DNA of 64,000 nt from Crocodylus rhombifer (Eukaryota > Chordata > Crocodylia > Crocodylidae), in NCBI GenBank assembly GCA_038503035.1, contig JAVSML010024358.1:434001-498000 (forward strand), in the 5' to 3' direction. The notes beneath the pieces were generated by a model, which saw nothing but the letters and a program-made list of their open reading frames with translations, did not search any database and was not told where the DNA came from. This document shows, one piece after another, positions 11,846 through 23,099 of this stretch. A program made the position numbers and the translations under genes. How positions within the stretch are numbered: position 1 is the first letter of the stretch; every line of letters starts with the position of its first letter.

Positions 11846-12271
11846 AGCTAATACACACTAAAATAGGCTAATGTGCATTTTTCTAGTACCTGACAATAAA
11901 GGGGTGCTAAAATAGAGTGTGAAGGCTGCTCTGAAATGCTGGAGTTGTAGTGTCTGCTGGAGCTTGGCAATTACCGTGCTCCAGTAGCCTCATGTGTCTT
12001 GTGTATCAGCATCCCTGCACTTAAAAATGGTGGTGAAGGCACCTGAATTAAAGCTTATTCAATGATCATTAGTTGCAGTGCTCCCACTGCCATTTTTAAG
12101 TATGGGAACACTGATACATGAGATGTAGCATTGCTTTAATTAGAACAGCTCTCAGACCCCCTCTAAATAAAGCACTGCTCCTCCCACCCCTGGAGCATGT
12201 GTAAAAGCGCCCAGAGATAATATACTTAATGCACATTACCTAAAGTGTATTAATGAATGTGTAGACACACC

Positions 12272-13240
12272 CTCTGCTACTTGAATCAAAGGCCTTAGGT
12301 CTATGGAGACCATGTAAATATCTCAGGGTTTCTTGTGGCACTTCTTCTGCAGTTTCATTTTCTTTCTACACAAATCATATCTACTGCATCTCTGAGTGAT
12401 CTGAAACCACACTGAAACTCAAGGAGAATCTCCTTAGTGAGGAGAATCTATTGAGGAAAACGCAGATGAGGCTCCATAATTGCTTTAATCTGATCTATAT
12501 GCCCTTTCTCGACTCTGGTAATGAGTCTAGCACCTCTCAAGTCACTGCAAATCTGTTCATGTTTCCAGATGTTCATCATAATGGCAAGCAGTTGGTGAGA
12601 GAGATTTTTTTCCACCTTGCTTATAAATTTATGCTGGCAGTCCATCAAAACAACATGTTTTGTTGTCCTTCATCTGCTTAATAACTTTCAAGGCCTCTTG
12701 ATACATTGGTGGATCTGCAAGGTCATCGTTGTGTGTTGTGGAACAGATTTGATAATATTGTCTATGACATTAGAATCTGTTCAGTAGCTCTTGAAAGGGC
12801 TTTTTCCACTTTCAGTTGTTGGTGGAACTGTCTTTAGGGAATGTTGTTCCCTCTTTGCAACTCAGAATGGGGGCTCCCTATGGGCATGCCCCATATATAG
12901 CTTTGGTTATGTTAAAGAAACTATGCATGTCATGGCTATTTGCTAACTTTTGAATCTTTTTTGGTTTATCCTTCCATCACTTGTCCTTTCACTTCTGAAT
13001 TTTCCTCTGGGTCTCAGTAGTAATAAGTGTCTTTCTTCTGCTTAGAGTTGTTATTTTGCCAGCCTTTGAATATTTTGTTTTTTCTGTCAGTGAAAGTTTT
13101 TATTTTCCTCTCATTCTCATTGAACCTAATGTTTCTTTGTGAAGAACCCTAGTGATTCTTTCCATGCTTCCTGGATGCCTTTCTTGAGGCTGTCTTTAAC
13201 ATCACCATTCCAAATCCAAGATAACCAGCACCTTCATTAC
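12272..13240 (-). pseudogene. RTE LINE, upstream part (pre-RT and RT start)
   Basis: Minus-strand pieces include LEFQCGFRSLRDAVDMICVE, the degraded counterpart of the RTE motif ESQCGFR...GTxDMIF, and the frame at 12448-12648. Upstream (toward 13240) lies decayed linker sequence between endonuclease and RT. Its downstream continuation is at 9545-9813. Many stops and indels make it long dead. The 5' limit near 13240 is uncertain and may extend to about 13390. Confidence 0.65.
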
Positions 13241-13396
13241 TGATTTTTAGTATGTTAATGATTGTGTGTGCTGTATGCTGACTCAATTGAAGACCTCCAG
13301 GTTACTCTTGACTGCCTCTGTGAAACATATGAAATGCTCAGACAGATGGTCAACCTCATGAAAAAAAATAGCTTACCAACCAACCCCCAACCAACC

Positions 13397-14054
13397 ATAG
13401 AATCATAGAAGTAGGGTCTGAAGGGACCTTGTAGATCTTCAAGTCCGACCCCCTGCTTGGGCAGGAGAAAAACTAGGCTCAAATGACTCCAGCCAGGTAG
13501 GCATCAAGCCTCTTCTTAAAGACCCCCAGGGTAGGAACCAGCATCACTTCCCTTGGAAGTTGGTTCCAGATCCTAGCCACCCTAACTGTGAAGTAGTTCT
13601 TATGGATGTCTAATCTAAACCTACTCTCCAACTACTTGTGGCCATTATTCCTTGTTATGCTAGGGGGTGCTAGGGGAAAGCAGGTCTCTCCCAAACCCTT
13701 CTGGTCCCTCCTAGTGAGTTTATAGATGGTCACCAGGTCCCCCCTCATCCTTCTCTTGTGAAGGCTGAACAGGTTCAGGTCCTGCAGTCTCTCATTGTAG
13801 GGTCTGCCCTGTTGTCCCCGGATCATGCAGGTGGCCCTCCTCTGGAGTGTCTCAATGTTGTCCACATCCCTCCTGAAGTGGGGCACACATAACTGGACAC
13901 AGTACTCCAGCTGTGGCCTGACCAGTGTCACTTAGAGGGGGAGGATCACCTCCTTGGCCCTACTTGAGATGCACCTGTGGATGCACGACAAGGTCCGGTT
14001 AGCCCTACCAACCTTGACCTCGCATTGTTGGCCCATGTTCATCTTGGAGTCAAT
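13397..14054 (-). pseudogene. CR1 LINE 3' half (RT C-terminus and tail)
   Basis: The 3' terminus is the ATAGAATCATAGAA microsatellite end. The frame at 13632-13931 reads TLVRPQLEYCVQLCVPHFRR followed by DVDNIETLQRRATCMIRGQQ and FSLHKRRMRGDLVTIYKLTR, nearly identical to the CR1 ORF2 C-terminus at 46211-47314. It breaks off at GAGTCAATA near 14054 and resumes at 17157, with a hAT transposon between. About 18 bases of CR1 expected at the junction are missing. Confidence 0.9.
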
Positions 14055-14059
14055 ACCTG

Positions 14060-15240
14060 GCTGTGGCTGGCCTAGTAGGCCAAGGGGTCGCAGTCCAGTG
14101 GCTCCACATCCTCAGTGAGATAGGTAGCCACCGAAGCCTGGTGCTGGTACTGGGAGTGCTGGCATGGAAAAGTTGATCCCCGTCTTCCACATACTCTCGC
14201 CTCTGCACTTTGGCCTCCCTGACTTTGTTGACTAGCATCTGCATCCAATGATCGAGGATTTTGGTGCTGCCATTGCACGTGCTCCCTTCACCCTTTGGTT
14301 GCACATGCCCACCATCATGTGGACCATATTGGACCACAAGGGATCCAGCTGTCCCTCCTTTAGCCACCTCACCAGTGCCTGCACGTCTAGTGACAGTGGC
14401 TTGCCCCAGCCAGGAACATTGATCCCCTGGAACTTCTGCATTTGGATCTCAAGTTCCCTTTCTATATAAAATCATCTGGATGAGGAGGGCATTGCCAGCA
14501 CTAAGGGTCTCAGTGATCTCAGGTAAGGGCTTGAGGACCACAAAGATCTGGGAGAAGGTACCCCACTCAGCTCTGTTCAGAGGGCCACTGATCCCAATCT
14601 TCCCAAGTAAGGCCATGTCATGGATGGTCCTCTGTTGCCCCACCAGCCTTTTGAGCATCAGGTATGTGGAGTTCCACTGAGTCTCCACATCCTGTATGAT
14701 GCTGTGCTATGGGATGCTCAGTTCTGCCTGTTTCTTCTGCATCATTTTGCCCCCTTTGATGCTGAAGTGAAAGTAGCCCACCACCTTCCTGCATTTTGAA
14801 ATCAGCTGGGTAGTAGTGATGGCACCATCATGAGCAGCCCTGTCCCCCTCCAAGGCATCCCTGACTATGTGGTGAAGCTTGTGTGCCAAACAATAGATGT
14901 CAAGAAAGTTGGCATCATAGATAGCCTTCACCATATTGGCCCCACTGTTGGTGACCATGAACCCATGGGTGAACTTTGCGTGCCCAATGAGCCACCCCTG
15001 CATCATGCGGTTCATGGCCCCCATGATCTCCCTTGCCACGTGGGACTCATCCAGCACCTTGGCTTGGAGGAGAACCCACTGACGGCCTGACTGATTGCAG
15101 CAGTGTCTCGTGAAGGAGAGGTAGACTTGATTGCCACTTTGGCTGCTCCAGATGTTGCAGGTGAAGTGCAAGTCATGCCTGATTGGCTGTTGGGGCAGTG
15201 GAGGGAATTTCAAAACATGGCCTTTAAAAGCCATGGTTTG
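14060..15240 (-). pseudogene. hAT transposase remnant
   Basis: In minus-strand order the pieces read MVTNSGANMVKAIYDANF, then YCLAHKLHHIVRDALEGDRA (frame 14707-15723), then METQWNSTYLMLKRLVGQQR (frame 14449-14688), then LKEGQLDPLWSNMV (frame 14232-14441). These match the RNase H-like core of hAT transposases: the DNA(S/A)NM-type motif, the C-H-A-H-x-L-x-L/V-x-V segment and the TRWNSTYxML segment. At least three frame changes and several stops are present, and the C-terminal hATC dimerisation segment is not found. The N-terminal BED zinc finger was not recognised either. It is a dead gene. Confidence 0.8.
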
Positions 15241-15244
15241 ATGT

Positions 15245-16690
15245 AGCTTCTGGCACTCAGGAGACAGGAGCAGGGAGAAGAGGAGGAATTCAGGCACACG
15301 TGTGTCCTGCATGCACGTGTGCCCCCTTACCTGACCCGAAGCAGAGGCGGATGCAGCAGCAGCAGAGCCAGCAGTGGGGGCAGCAGCATCTGATCCCCCT
15401 AAGGTAAGTGGGGCAGAGGGACTGGATACAGCTAAGCTCAATCCGGAGGGGAAGCCCCCCAGATCCTTCTTAAATGAGCCGGTAGGAAGCCGCGCTCCAA
15501 GCCGCCCCGTGTTGTTTTTTGTCTGAATTGGATGCAGCTTGCAGGGTTGGTAGCCTCTTCTGAGAGCATAAAGCCTGACAAGTTTCAAGAAGATATATGC
15601 AGGGGTTTGGGGGAAACTGCACCCCAAATTCTTGAAAGCAAAACTCATTTCATGTGTATGTGTTAAACCACAAGGGGGCAAAAACTCTGGGGGGAGGGGG
15701 CAGATAGCCACAAAGCCTGCCAAGTTTCAAGGAGATAGTTGGAGGGGTTTGGGGTGAACTGCACCTCAAGCTGCAGAGAAGCAAAACTCGTGACATGGGT
15801 GACACTATGAGTGTTAAGGCACAGCAGGATGAAAGCTGCAGGCCTGCTAGCCCATGCTGAGGCCACAAAGCCTGCCAGATTTCAAAGAGATAGGTGCAGG
15901 ACTTTTGGGTACTGGGGCCCTGCACCTCTAGCTACTGACAGGTCAAACTCGTGACATGGGTGCTTGTGCAACTGTGTCTGTCTTGGAGTGTGTGTGGTAG
16001 TTGGGGGGGACTACTACAGGCCTGGCTGCTAGGCTACTGTATTACAAGTTACCAATCAATCATGATGCACTCAGGGACCAGCTAAATACACTGTCCCTAG
16101 CTAATATAACTAATTAATGAGCAAGGATTAACACCTACAAAACCACAGACTAAGGAGAGGAAATAATCAATACAATCAGTTGCCACAAGACAGACAGTCA
16201 GTTGCACAAGCACCCATGTCATCAGTTTTGTCTGTCAGCAGCTAGGGATTTAGAGCCCCAGAACCCCCCTGCACCTATCTCCTAGACACCTGGCAGGCTT
16301 TGTGGCCACAGCAGACATTAACAGGCCTGCAGCTTTCACCCTGCTATGCCCTAAGACAAACAGGGTAATCTATGTCATGAGTTTTGCCCATTAGCAGTCA
16401 GATGTACAGGGCCCAGAAGCCAAACTCCCCCTACACCTATCACCTTGAAACTTGGCAGACTTTGTGGTACCAGTAGGGGACACCAACCCGGCAGTTTTCA
16501 CCCTCCTGTGGTGTAATACATACTCGTGACATGAGTTTTGCTTTAAAGAATGTGGGGTATAGTTCCCCCAAAACCCCTGCACCTATCTTCTTAAACCTTA
16601 TCAGGCTTCATGCTCTCAGCACAGGCTAGCAGTCCTGCAAGTTTCATCCAAATCAGACAAAAAACAACAAAGTTATAGATATTTCACTGA
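15245..16690 (-). repeat. hAT internal region with repeated modules
   Basis: Several near-copies of a ~150-190 base module follow one another, each with AAGCCTGCCA, AGGAGATAGGTGCAGGGGT and AAACTCGTGACATGGGT-like strings, in both orientations across 15520-16600. The same module array occurs at 32520-32990. The 338-codon frame at 14707-15723 reads through this block and is not a single protein: only its C-terminal half is transposase. Confidence 0.65.
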
Positions 16691-17156
16691 TTCCCCATTA
16701 TACCCTATGGCCAGATCTCTGAAGCAGCTCCAAAACTTTTCCAAAGCAGTTCGGAAACTCTCAACTGCTTCAGAAAGCCTAAAGAAGCCAGTGCTTCAAT
16801 CCAGACATGCTGATTTAGGTTCCAAAGCATCTGAATCTTTTCTGGGTCCGAAGGGCAGTCTGAAGCCTCGCACAGCTGTATTAAATATGTCAGTCTTCCC
16901 CCCTCACCTGCTTCCCATCCCCCCTGCTTCCCCTCTCTCTTCTAAGTCTCTGTTTCCCCATACAGACAGCCCTCTGAATCTCTGAATCACCGAATCTTTT
17001 CTGAATCTTTTCTGAATCAATTCAGAAGCTCTGAATTGATTCAGAAAGCCAAAAGCAGCTAACAATTCAATTCAGACATGCAGATTCGGACTCCGAATCG
17101 TCTGACTTTTTCCTGAAACTGAATCATTGTCTGAAGCTTCTCCCAGCCCTATTTTC

Positions 17157-17778
17157 TGCCACCATGTTAACAAGAAGGGTGTTCCCCAGCCTATAGGTGT
17201 GTTGCTGGTTCCTTCTCCCTAGATGCAGTATCTTTCACTTGTCTGTGTTGAATTCCATCTTATTCTCCTCCACCCACCTCCTCTGTAATTTGTCTAGATC
17301 TAGCTGGATTCTGTCCCTCTCCTCCAGCATGCCCACCTCACCCCATAACTTGGTGCTGTCTACAAATTTGGACAGTATGCATTCCACAGCCACATCCAGA
17401 ATGCTGATAAAGATGTTGAACAGCAGAGGCCCCAGGACTGAGCTCTGGAGGGACTCCACTGCCCACATCCCTCCAGGTCAAAAACGACCCATCCACCACC
17501 AGTCTCTGGGTGTGACCATCTAGTCAATTTGCCACCCATCCTACTCTGTAGGCATCAATGCCACAGTGACCTAATTGTTTTAAGAGAATGTGGTGGGAAA
17601 CCATGTCAAAGACCTTCTTAAAGTCCGGGAAGATGACATCCACCATGACACCCTTGTCCAGGGACTTTGTGACCTGATCATACAAAGAAACTAGGTTATT
17701 CAGGCAGGACCTGTCCCCAATGAACCCATGTTGATTGCCCCTGAGCATTACCTCCCCTGCCTGGCCCTTGCAGATTAA
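17157..17778 (-). pseudogene. CR1 LINE, 5' half of the split copy
   Basis: This continues the CR1 interrupted at 14054. The frame 17235-17468 includes SSVLGPLLFNIFISILDVAV and the frame 17524-17748 reads MLRGNQHGFIGDRSCLNNLV. These are RT core segments of CR1 ORF2 (the HGFxxGRSC motif and the GSVLGPxLFNIFI motif). The FADD region is eroded. It is truncated at about 17778, where the 49-bp tandem repeat begins. Confidence 0.88.
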
Positions 17779-17781
17779 GGT

Positions 17782-17879
17782 CCTGGTTTTTTGTTTGTTT
17801 TACTGGGAGGAGGGAGAGACTGGCGAGCCACCTGGTTTTTTGTTTATTTTACCAGAAGGAGAGAGAGACTGATGAGACA
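17782..17879. repeat. 49-bp tandem duplication
   Basis: Two adjacent 49-base units (17782-17830 and 17831-17879) both start CCTGGTTTTTTGTTT and end with a GAGAGACTGG/ATGAG-type segment. A few substitutions separate them. It abuts the truncated CR1 5' end. Confidence 0.8.
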
Positions 17880-20800
17880 CCAGAGAGACAGAGCCCATGC
17901 ATGGGCATACTTAAGACCCAGATGGGTCAGTATGGAGCCAAGTTGAAGTGCCCAAAGATAGGGCTTTCACATTCCTGGGTGTTTTTTTTTTTCTTTTGAA
18001 CCAAATGCATTTTGCCCTGCTTGAAAGGGAAAAACTCCATTAAAAATAGAAGATTACCAAGAAGGCTCTGCCTATATGCTGCCAAGTCTCCTACCACAAC
18101 AGAAGGGGATTTGTTGTATTTCTTTCATTTTTGTCATTTTGCTCCAGGGGACCAGTGTATTGAGCCAATGGATCAGATATGACCATGAGCCCATACAGGG
18201 AACCAGTCTGCATATAAAAATATCAGTGCGTGATGGATGATTAACATCAAAGTGGTAGATAGACAGGGTGTAGGGAAGGTTGGAGCCCCAGAAAATAGGA
18301 AAAGTCTGGTGCACTAGAGTCTAGCTATAAGGGTAACTGGACTCCTCCTGATTGAAACATCCTGTAAGATCAAGTCATGGCAGGAAGGAATCAGGTTATC
18401 CCTTGATGCTAACTCAGGTGAACTAGAATATCCATGGCACAATCGGGTTGTGTGCAGGGCTGCCGGGCACTGAGACAATCACATGACATGCCAACAATAT
18501 CCAACACTGGGGAACAGCTGCCAATGCTACCTTTGGATGTTTCCAAAAGAGTATTTTCAATGATAGTGACATCAGGACCCAAGCCAGACTTCTCATCCAC
18601 CAGGCTATTGTTATCCCTACCAGGTATGAAACTGGGATGACATACTAGAAACACATGAAAGCTTTGGAATATTACCATTGGTGATGCCTTTGGCAAATTC
18701 TCCATATCAACTGGAAGTACAGAAGAACAAAAACCATGCTCAAGAAAACACCACTAGCATTGAAACCATGTTATGCAGGACCAGTTCCACTAATGTCATA
18801 AGGATGCCAGACTACCAGCTCCCAAAACAGATCTGATACTCCCAACTCACCAATGGTTACCACTCTAGAGGTGGGAAAAAGATTAAAAGATACGTTGAAG
18901 GACAATCTCAAGAATTGCAATAGTAACATCAGTACCTGAAAAACCTGAGTACTGAATCACTCCCAATGGTACCCAATGGTAACACAAGGCATTGGTCATT
19001 TTGAGCAAATTTGTCTCAGTATGGAGGTGAATGGAGACAAAAGAAAAGAGCTATGACCTGACATCCTGGTGGTGATGTCAAACATGAGGATTTCAGAATG
19101 GCTTCTTCAGTCACCTGTGGACTCAGCAATGACTTCCCTATTTACTGGAAGACTGCTGACAATGTATATAACTTTCAGAGAGAAAGAGAACTAATTCAAC
19201 CAAGTTCACCCAGAAAGCTTGTGACAGAGCTACAATTTTTACCAATATCTTCTGAGTCTGAATCCAGGGTCTTAATTTATTTTCTCCATTCAAAACAAAC
19301 AAACAAACCAACAAAGCATAATAAACCACAATGTTAGATTCCTCAAACTTACAGAATATCAGTACTATTGATATTAGGACTAAAGTTGCTCATTAGATTT
19401 TCAGCAAAAAATTCTGTGTCCTCCCAATACCATAACCTCAGGAAATCTGACCCATTGAAAGTAAAACTGTTCATGGTGAAAGGTTGGTTTCACCAAATTT
19501 CCCCTGTTGAATGAATTTTGGAAAAATGGGTTCCAACCTGTTAAAACATTTCATTTCACAATTCTCTAAATGAAAACAATTCATTTCCACTTCATTGTTA
19601 TTAATTTCAAACTATAATTCAATTGATAGAAAAAGTTGTAAAAATCAATATCAAACTATTTCTAAATGAGATTCAGATAAATGTTTTTGGCTAACTAATT
19701 GTAATTGTTATTTCTTCTTCTTCTTTTTTTTTTTTTTTTTGGTTCATACAAAAGGATGATTTCCAGAATTTGACTTTTCATTCCTATTTGGGACAGGCAC
19801 ATCTTTCTGAAGTCTTGAAAATACTTGCAGGATGAAAAATACTATTGCCTGCTTGGCTTTAATTAAGAATGTCTTTTGAGGCAAAATTACTCAGGATTCC
19901 TTCTTGCCCTTAGGTTGTTTAAATGTCTGGACTTTATATTGAATACAATGAGTATGCTCTAAATGCTGAAATTTAAAGTGTATTATCAAACAATATATTT
20001 TTCTTAGCTGAAACGCATTATATCACATATCCTTTTATAAATTACTGAAATGTCTTTTTTTCCTTTAAAACTAGACCATTGCATTTGTTCTAGTTCAGTG
20101 ACATAAGACATTCACTGACCTATATAATTACCACTACATCCCTGAATAGTCAGAAATGTTAGGATTAGGATCCAAGGTGCTCCTCTGGAGATGCCAGCAC
20201 ATCCTGAAGACCTATTAGTCATGATGGGGGTACTCACATGCAGTTTAAATTGTTGAAGTTCCATTCACTCAGAGAAATTAGGAAGGAGAGGTAGTGATTG
20301 CAGTGTTGTCAGTATGGATTCCTGCAAAGCTCTTGGATCAATATTGATTTAAAAACCACAGGGAAGCCAATTGTGATGGCAGAACTGCCTCAATCTCTGA
20401 GGTGGAAAAAGTATCTGAAGGATATGAAAGGTGATCATTATAGAGAAGATTTCCAAGTTTATCTTTTGCCACTTTAGTATGTCCTTTATTTTTATGAGTG
20501 TTTGAATATGTTTCAGGACTACAGTTTTTTAAGGTCCGTGGTATGCATCAGGCTAAGAGAAAAGCTAGTAACCAGTATATGTTGTCACATTTATGCTCAC
20601 TGACTTTGAAGAAGTAATTATAAGAGCAAAGTAAAAAATATCTCAAGAGACTATAGTAAATTGGCATGCTTCTTAAACAAGAGACAGATGGTAGTATTTA
20701 GCTCACCATATTGGGGTAATTTTATAGGTCAAAGGCTCATAACAATATATGCTGTAGATATGAAATTTGTGTTTGTTTATTTTTTTACTATGCAGAGATG

Positions 20801-21081
20801 ACAACAACAACAGATCACAGAACAGACAAGATCAATAACTTAAAACAAACACATTTCACTAAGACTTTTGAAATAAATGTGTTCTTTAAGCAATCAATTT
20901 CTTCTCTGTAATTATAGATTTTAAAGACTTTTTGGGTTTATCCTTCTACAGCTCTGCATCAAGGAACTGATTTTCAAAGGGGTAAGGATGCAGTGATGCA
21001 CCTAAAATTTACAGACTTCCTGCAAGTATGTGTATACCAATGAAATGGTACCCCTACTCTTTACAGAATTCCTGTGGATGG
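17880..21081. other. No gene or known repeat recognised
   Basis: Only short frames (up to 98 codons, without domains). A TTC run passing into a poly-T tract lies at 19703-19740. The block 18060-19100 is less AT-rich than its surroundings and may be an unrecognised old repeat. Confidence 0.4.
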
Positions 21082-21089
21082 GTGTACGT

Positions 21090-21395
21090 CAGTGATCCTC
21101 AACCAGAGTGCCATAGCCACTGGGGTGCCATGAGATCCTCTCATTGGAGAGCTGGGGTGCCATGCAATATTATCACTGTTAGGTATGTATACACCAACAC
21201 ATTATTCAGAGGATAAATGGAGGGGTTTCAAATAAAACTCCATAGGGTCAAAAATGTTATCCCCTATTGTGGTCTTTCTGAGTTCTTTGCAACATAATAA
21301 TTGTTGTATTCATTTTCCATTGGAAAACATGGTGAAAGCTAAGAGTTTGCATTTTCTGAGGGGTGCCTTGAGTTTAAAATAATTGAGAAACTCTG
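21090..21395. mobile_element. Non-autonomous hAT element (306 bp)
   Basis: It starts CAGTGATCCTCAACCAGAGT and ends with the reverse complement of CAGAGTTTCTCAATTATTTT, so CAGTGATCCTCAA and CAGAGTTTCTCAA form imperfect terminal inverted repeats. Flanks are GTGTACGT (21082-21089) and GTATCCAT (21396-21403), matching at 5 of 8 bases, with two of the mismatches explainable as CpG decay. The GGGGTGCCATG string occurs internally. The 62-codon frame inside is chance. Confidence 0.65.
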
Positions 21396-21422
21396 GTATC
21401 CATATCAGTTATTTTAATTTGT

Positions 21423-21464
21423 AGGTAGATAAAGTTAGATATTAGTAGATAAAGTAGATATTAG
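21423..21464. repeat. Short tandem repeat GTAGATAAAG...
   Basis: The string GTAGATAAAGT-AGATATTA is repeated about twice with a small length difference. Confidence 0.7.
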
Positions 21465-21553
21465 TTTACACAATCATAATTACTCTTTGTGCAACTGGTC
21501 TTTAGCCTTTTTTGAAAATTGGCCTTGAAGGTTTGTAAGTGATAAGACATAAT

Positions 21554-21843
21554 GGCTACATCTACATGTGTGGTGGACTGTGCAGTTGTTTCTGCACAGT
21601 CATCTGGTACCTGCATCATCTAAATGAAAGTACTAAATGACTGCACAGTAACCGGCATTACTGCACAGTATTGTCACCATACAAGTTTTTGCCTGATACT
21701 ATTATGCAGTAGCAATGAGCTCATTACTACTGTGCAGTATCATCACTACAAGATCAGTACTTGGTAATGTTACTCTGTGGTAGCAACAAGCTACGGTGAG
21801 TAGATCATTGCTACTGCACTGTAGCATCTCATGTAGACACGCC
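21554..21843. mobile_element. TCTACATG-type MITE
   Basis: The left end GGCTACATCTACATGTG pairs with the right end CTCATGTAGACACGCC. Internal TGCAGTAGCAATGAGC, AGCAACAAGCTA and CATTGCTACTGCA strings form further inverted pairs and match the copy at 11244-11480. No coding capacity; no convincing target duplication. Confidence 0.7.
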
Positions 21844-23014
21844 CAATTAGACTTAAAAGTTTATCCAAATTCGTCAGTGAACTTTTTTGGCAGTAATGTA
21901 AATGACAGCAGGTAGATGGTTCAAAATATAAGGCAAAAATTTAGATGGCTCTCCTATCCAGACTGAAGATCTGGATGTATTTTGTCTTATTTGCCATTTG
22001 CTGAATACACAACGTATTTTTTTCCTTACCCCCTTAATAATGTCCATTCTGGTTTTCTTACAGAATTAGAAAATGTATTCTAAATTCAAATTCTCTTTAG
22101 CAATTTTGAACATTTTTCTAAAAAAATGTAAAATGTGCTATAGTCTTTCCTGTTTTTTAGAAATTACCTTTCTTATATATTTTTGAAATTATAAGGCAAA
22201 GGGTCAACATGAAATAAACATAAAACCTGAACTACATTTGATGATGTTGTGCCTTATGATATTTGCTCTGAAGCAATATTGAAAGGTTGTCTTGGGTAAC
22301 CACCTTAATCTCAGAAGTTTTTAATTATGTTACTTTATAATTAGTTTTTGGGAGTGTAATCGGTTTAAACAGAAGTACAGGATTAAACACTAAATGGTAG
22401 GTTAATGAATATAAAGGCTATTGGTTTGTGAATTGTAAATTAGGATAATTTCCTCATACTGCTAATCTCTACATATAAAATCACCATATTTTGATTACCA
22501 TACTGATCTAACATACTGGTAGACCTATCTAGAAATAGTTTATTATAAATTAGTGGTAATGGACTTGTTTTGGAAATACTCAAAGCATTATGTTTCATGA
22601 AAGAACAAATAATTAGCACTGTGGTAATGATTTGGTAAGGCACATAAGCATATTTTTAATCTTAAGTATATGAGTTGTCTCAGTGATATTCAATAGAACT
22701 ACTTATTTGCTTAAAGCCTAGCACACAAAAACACTTTTCTCATTCAGATCCTTTAAAGAACCTTTAAGTTCTTGACTTGTTGTCTTAAGGTTGAAATTTT
22801 TTAATTCTATGTAAAAAAACATAGTAAATCCAAACCTTGAGACTGTGGCTGAAACTTTGACTATAGACTTGTGTAAGAAGTAATTACCATGGATGGCATT
22901 CTTTTTCTCTCCTGGTCAACTAAGTGTCAAAATTGGACCATACATACAGCATTTTTAATCATCATACTGTTTTTTGGTTTTCAGTCCCTGTCTGCATGGT
23001 CATTTATGTAGGGA
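21844..23014. other. Unique AT-rich DNA, no gene seen
   Basis: Chance frames only. No repeat recognised. Confidence 0.5.
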
Positions 23015-23099
23015 TGTAGACTGTGCATGTGAAGCATTAGGGGGCCAGTACACACATCCACAGGAGGCCTCAAATGCCTCTACACAAACTCTCATAGTA

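Larger units (their letters stand above)
9814..12271. mobile_element. Nested TIR element inserted in RTE
   Basis: The left end GGCACATCTACACATGCA and the reverse complement of the right end, GGTGTGTCTACACATTCA, form an imperfect terminal inverted repeat. The flanks share CTCTG. Removing the interval rejoins the RTE reading frame. Inside lie a small palindromic MITE (10484-10565), a CR1 fragment (10566-11236) and another MITE (11244-11480), so the element itself was hit repeatedly. No transposase is recognisable. Frames such as 9908-10159 look like chance. A 5-bp duplication is atypical for both hAT (8) and PIF/Harbinger (3), so the superfamily is unresolved. Confidence 0.6.
14055..17156 (-). 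mobile_element. hAT DNA transposon inserted in CR1
   Basis: This ~3.1 kb block interrupts a CR1. Its right edge (minus-strand 5' end) reads TAGGGCTGGGAGAAGCTTC, and ends of the same kind occur at 37256 and 32302. Subterminal GAATCAATTCAGAAGC / GAATTGATTCAGAAAG motifs (16990-17110) recur in those copies. A hAT transposase remnant lies at 14060-15240. The left terminal repeat is not seen, and flanking CR1 bases are also missing, so a deletion probably removed that end. No 8-bp duplication can be tested for that reason. Confidence 0.75.

Noticed and set aside
14707..15723. 338-codon minus-strand frame as one gene
   Set aside because: Only its C-terminal half matches hAT transposase; the N-terminal half crosses the repeated module array of the transposon.
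15245..16690. CRISPR-like array of regularly spaced repeats
   Set aside because: Repeat units are long, variable, partly inverted and unevenly spaced inside a hAT transposon in vertebrate DNA.
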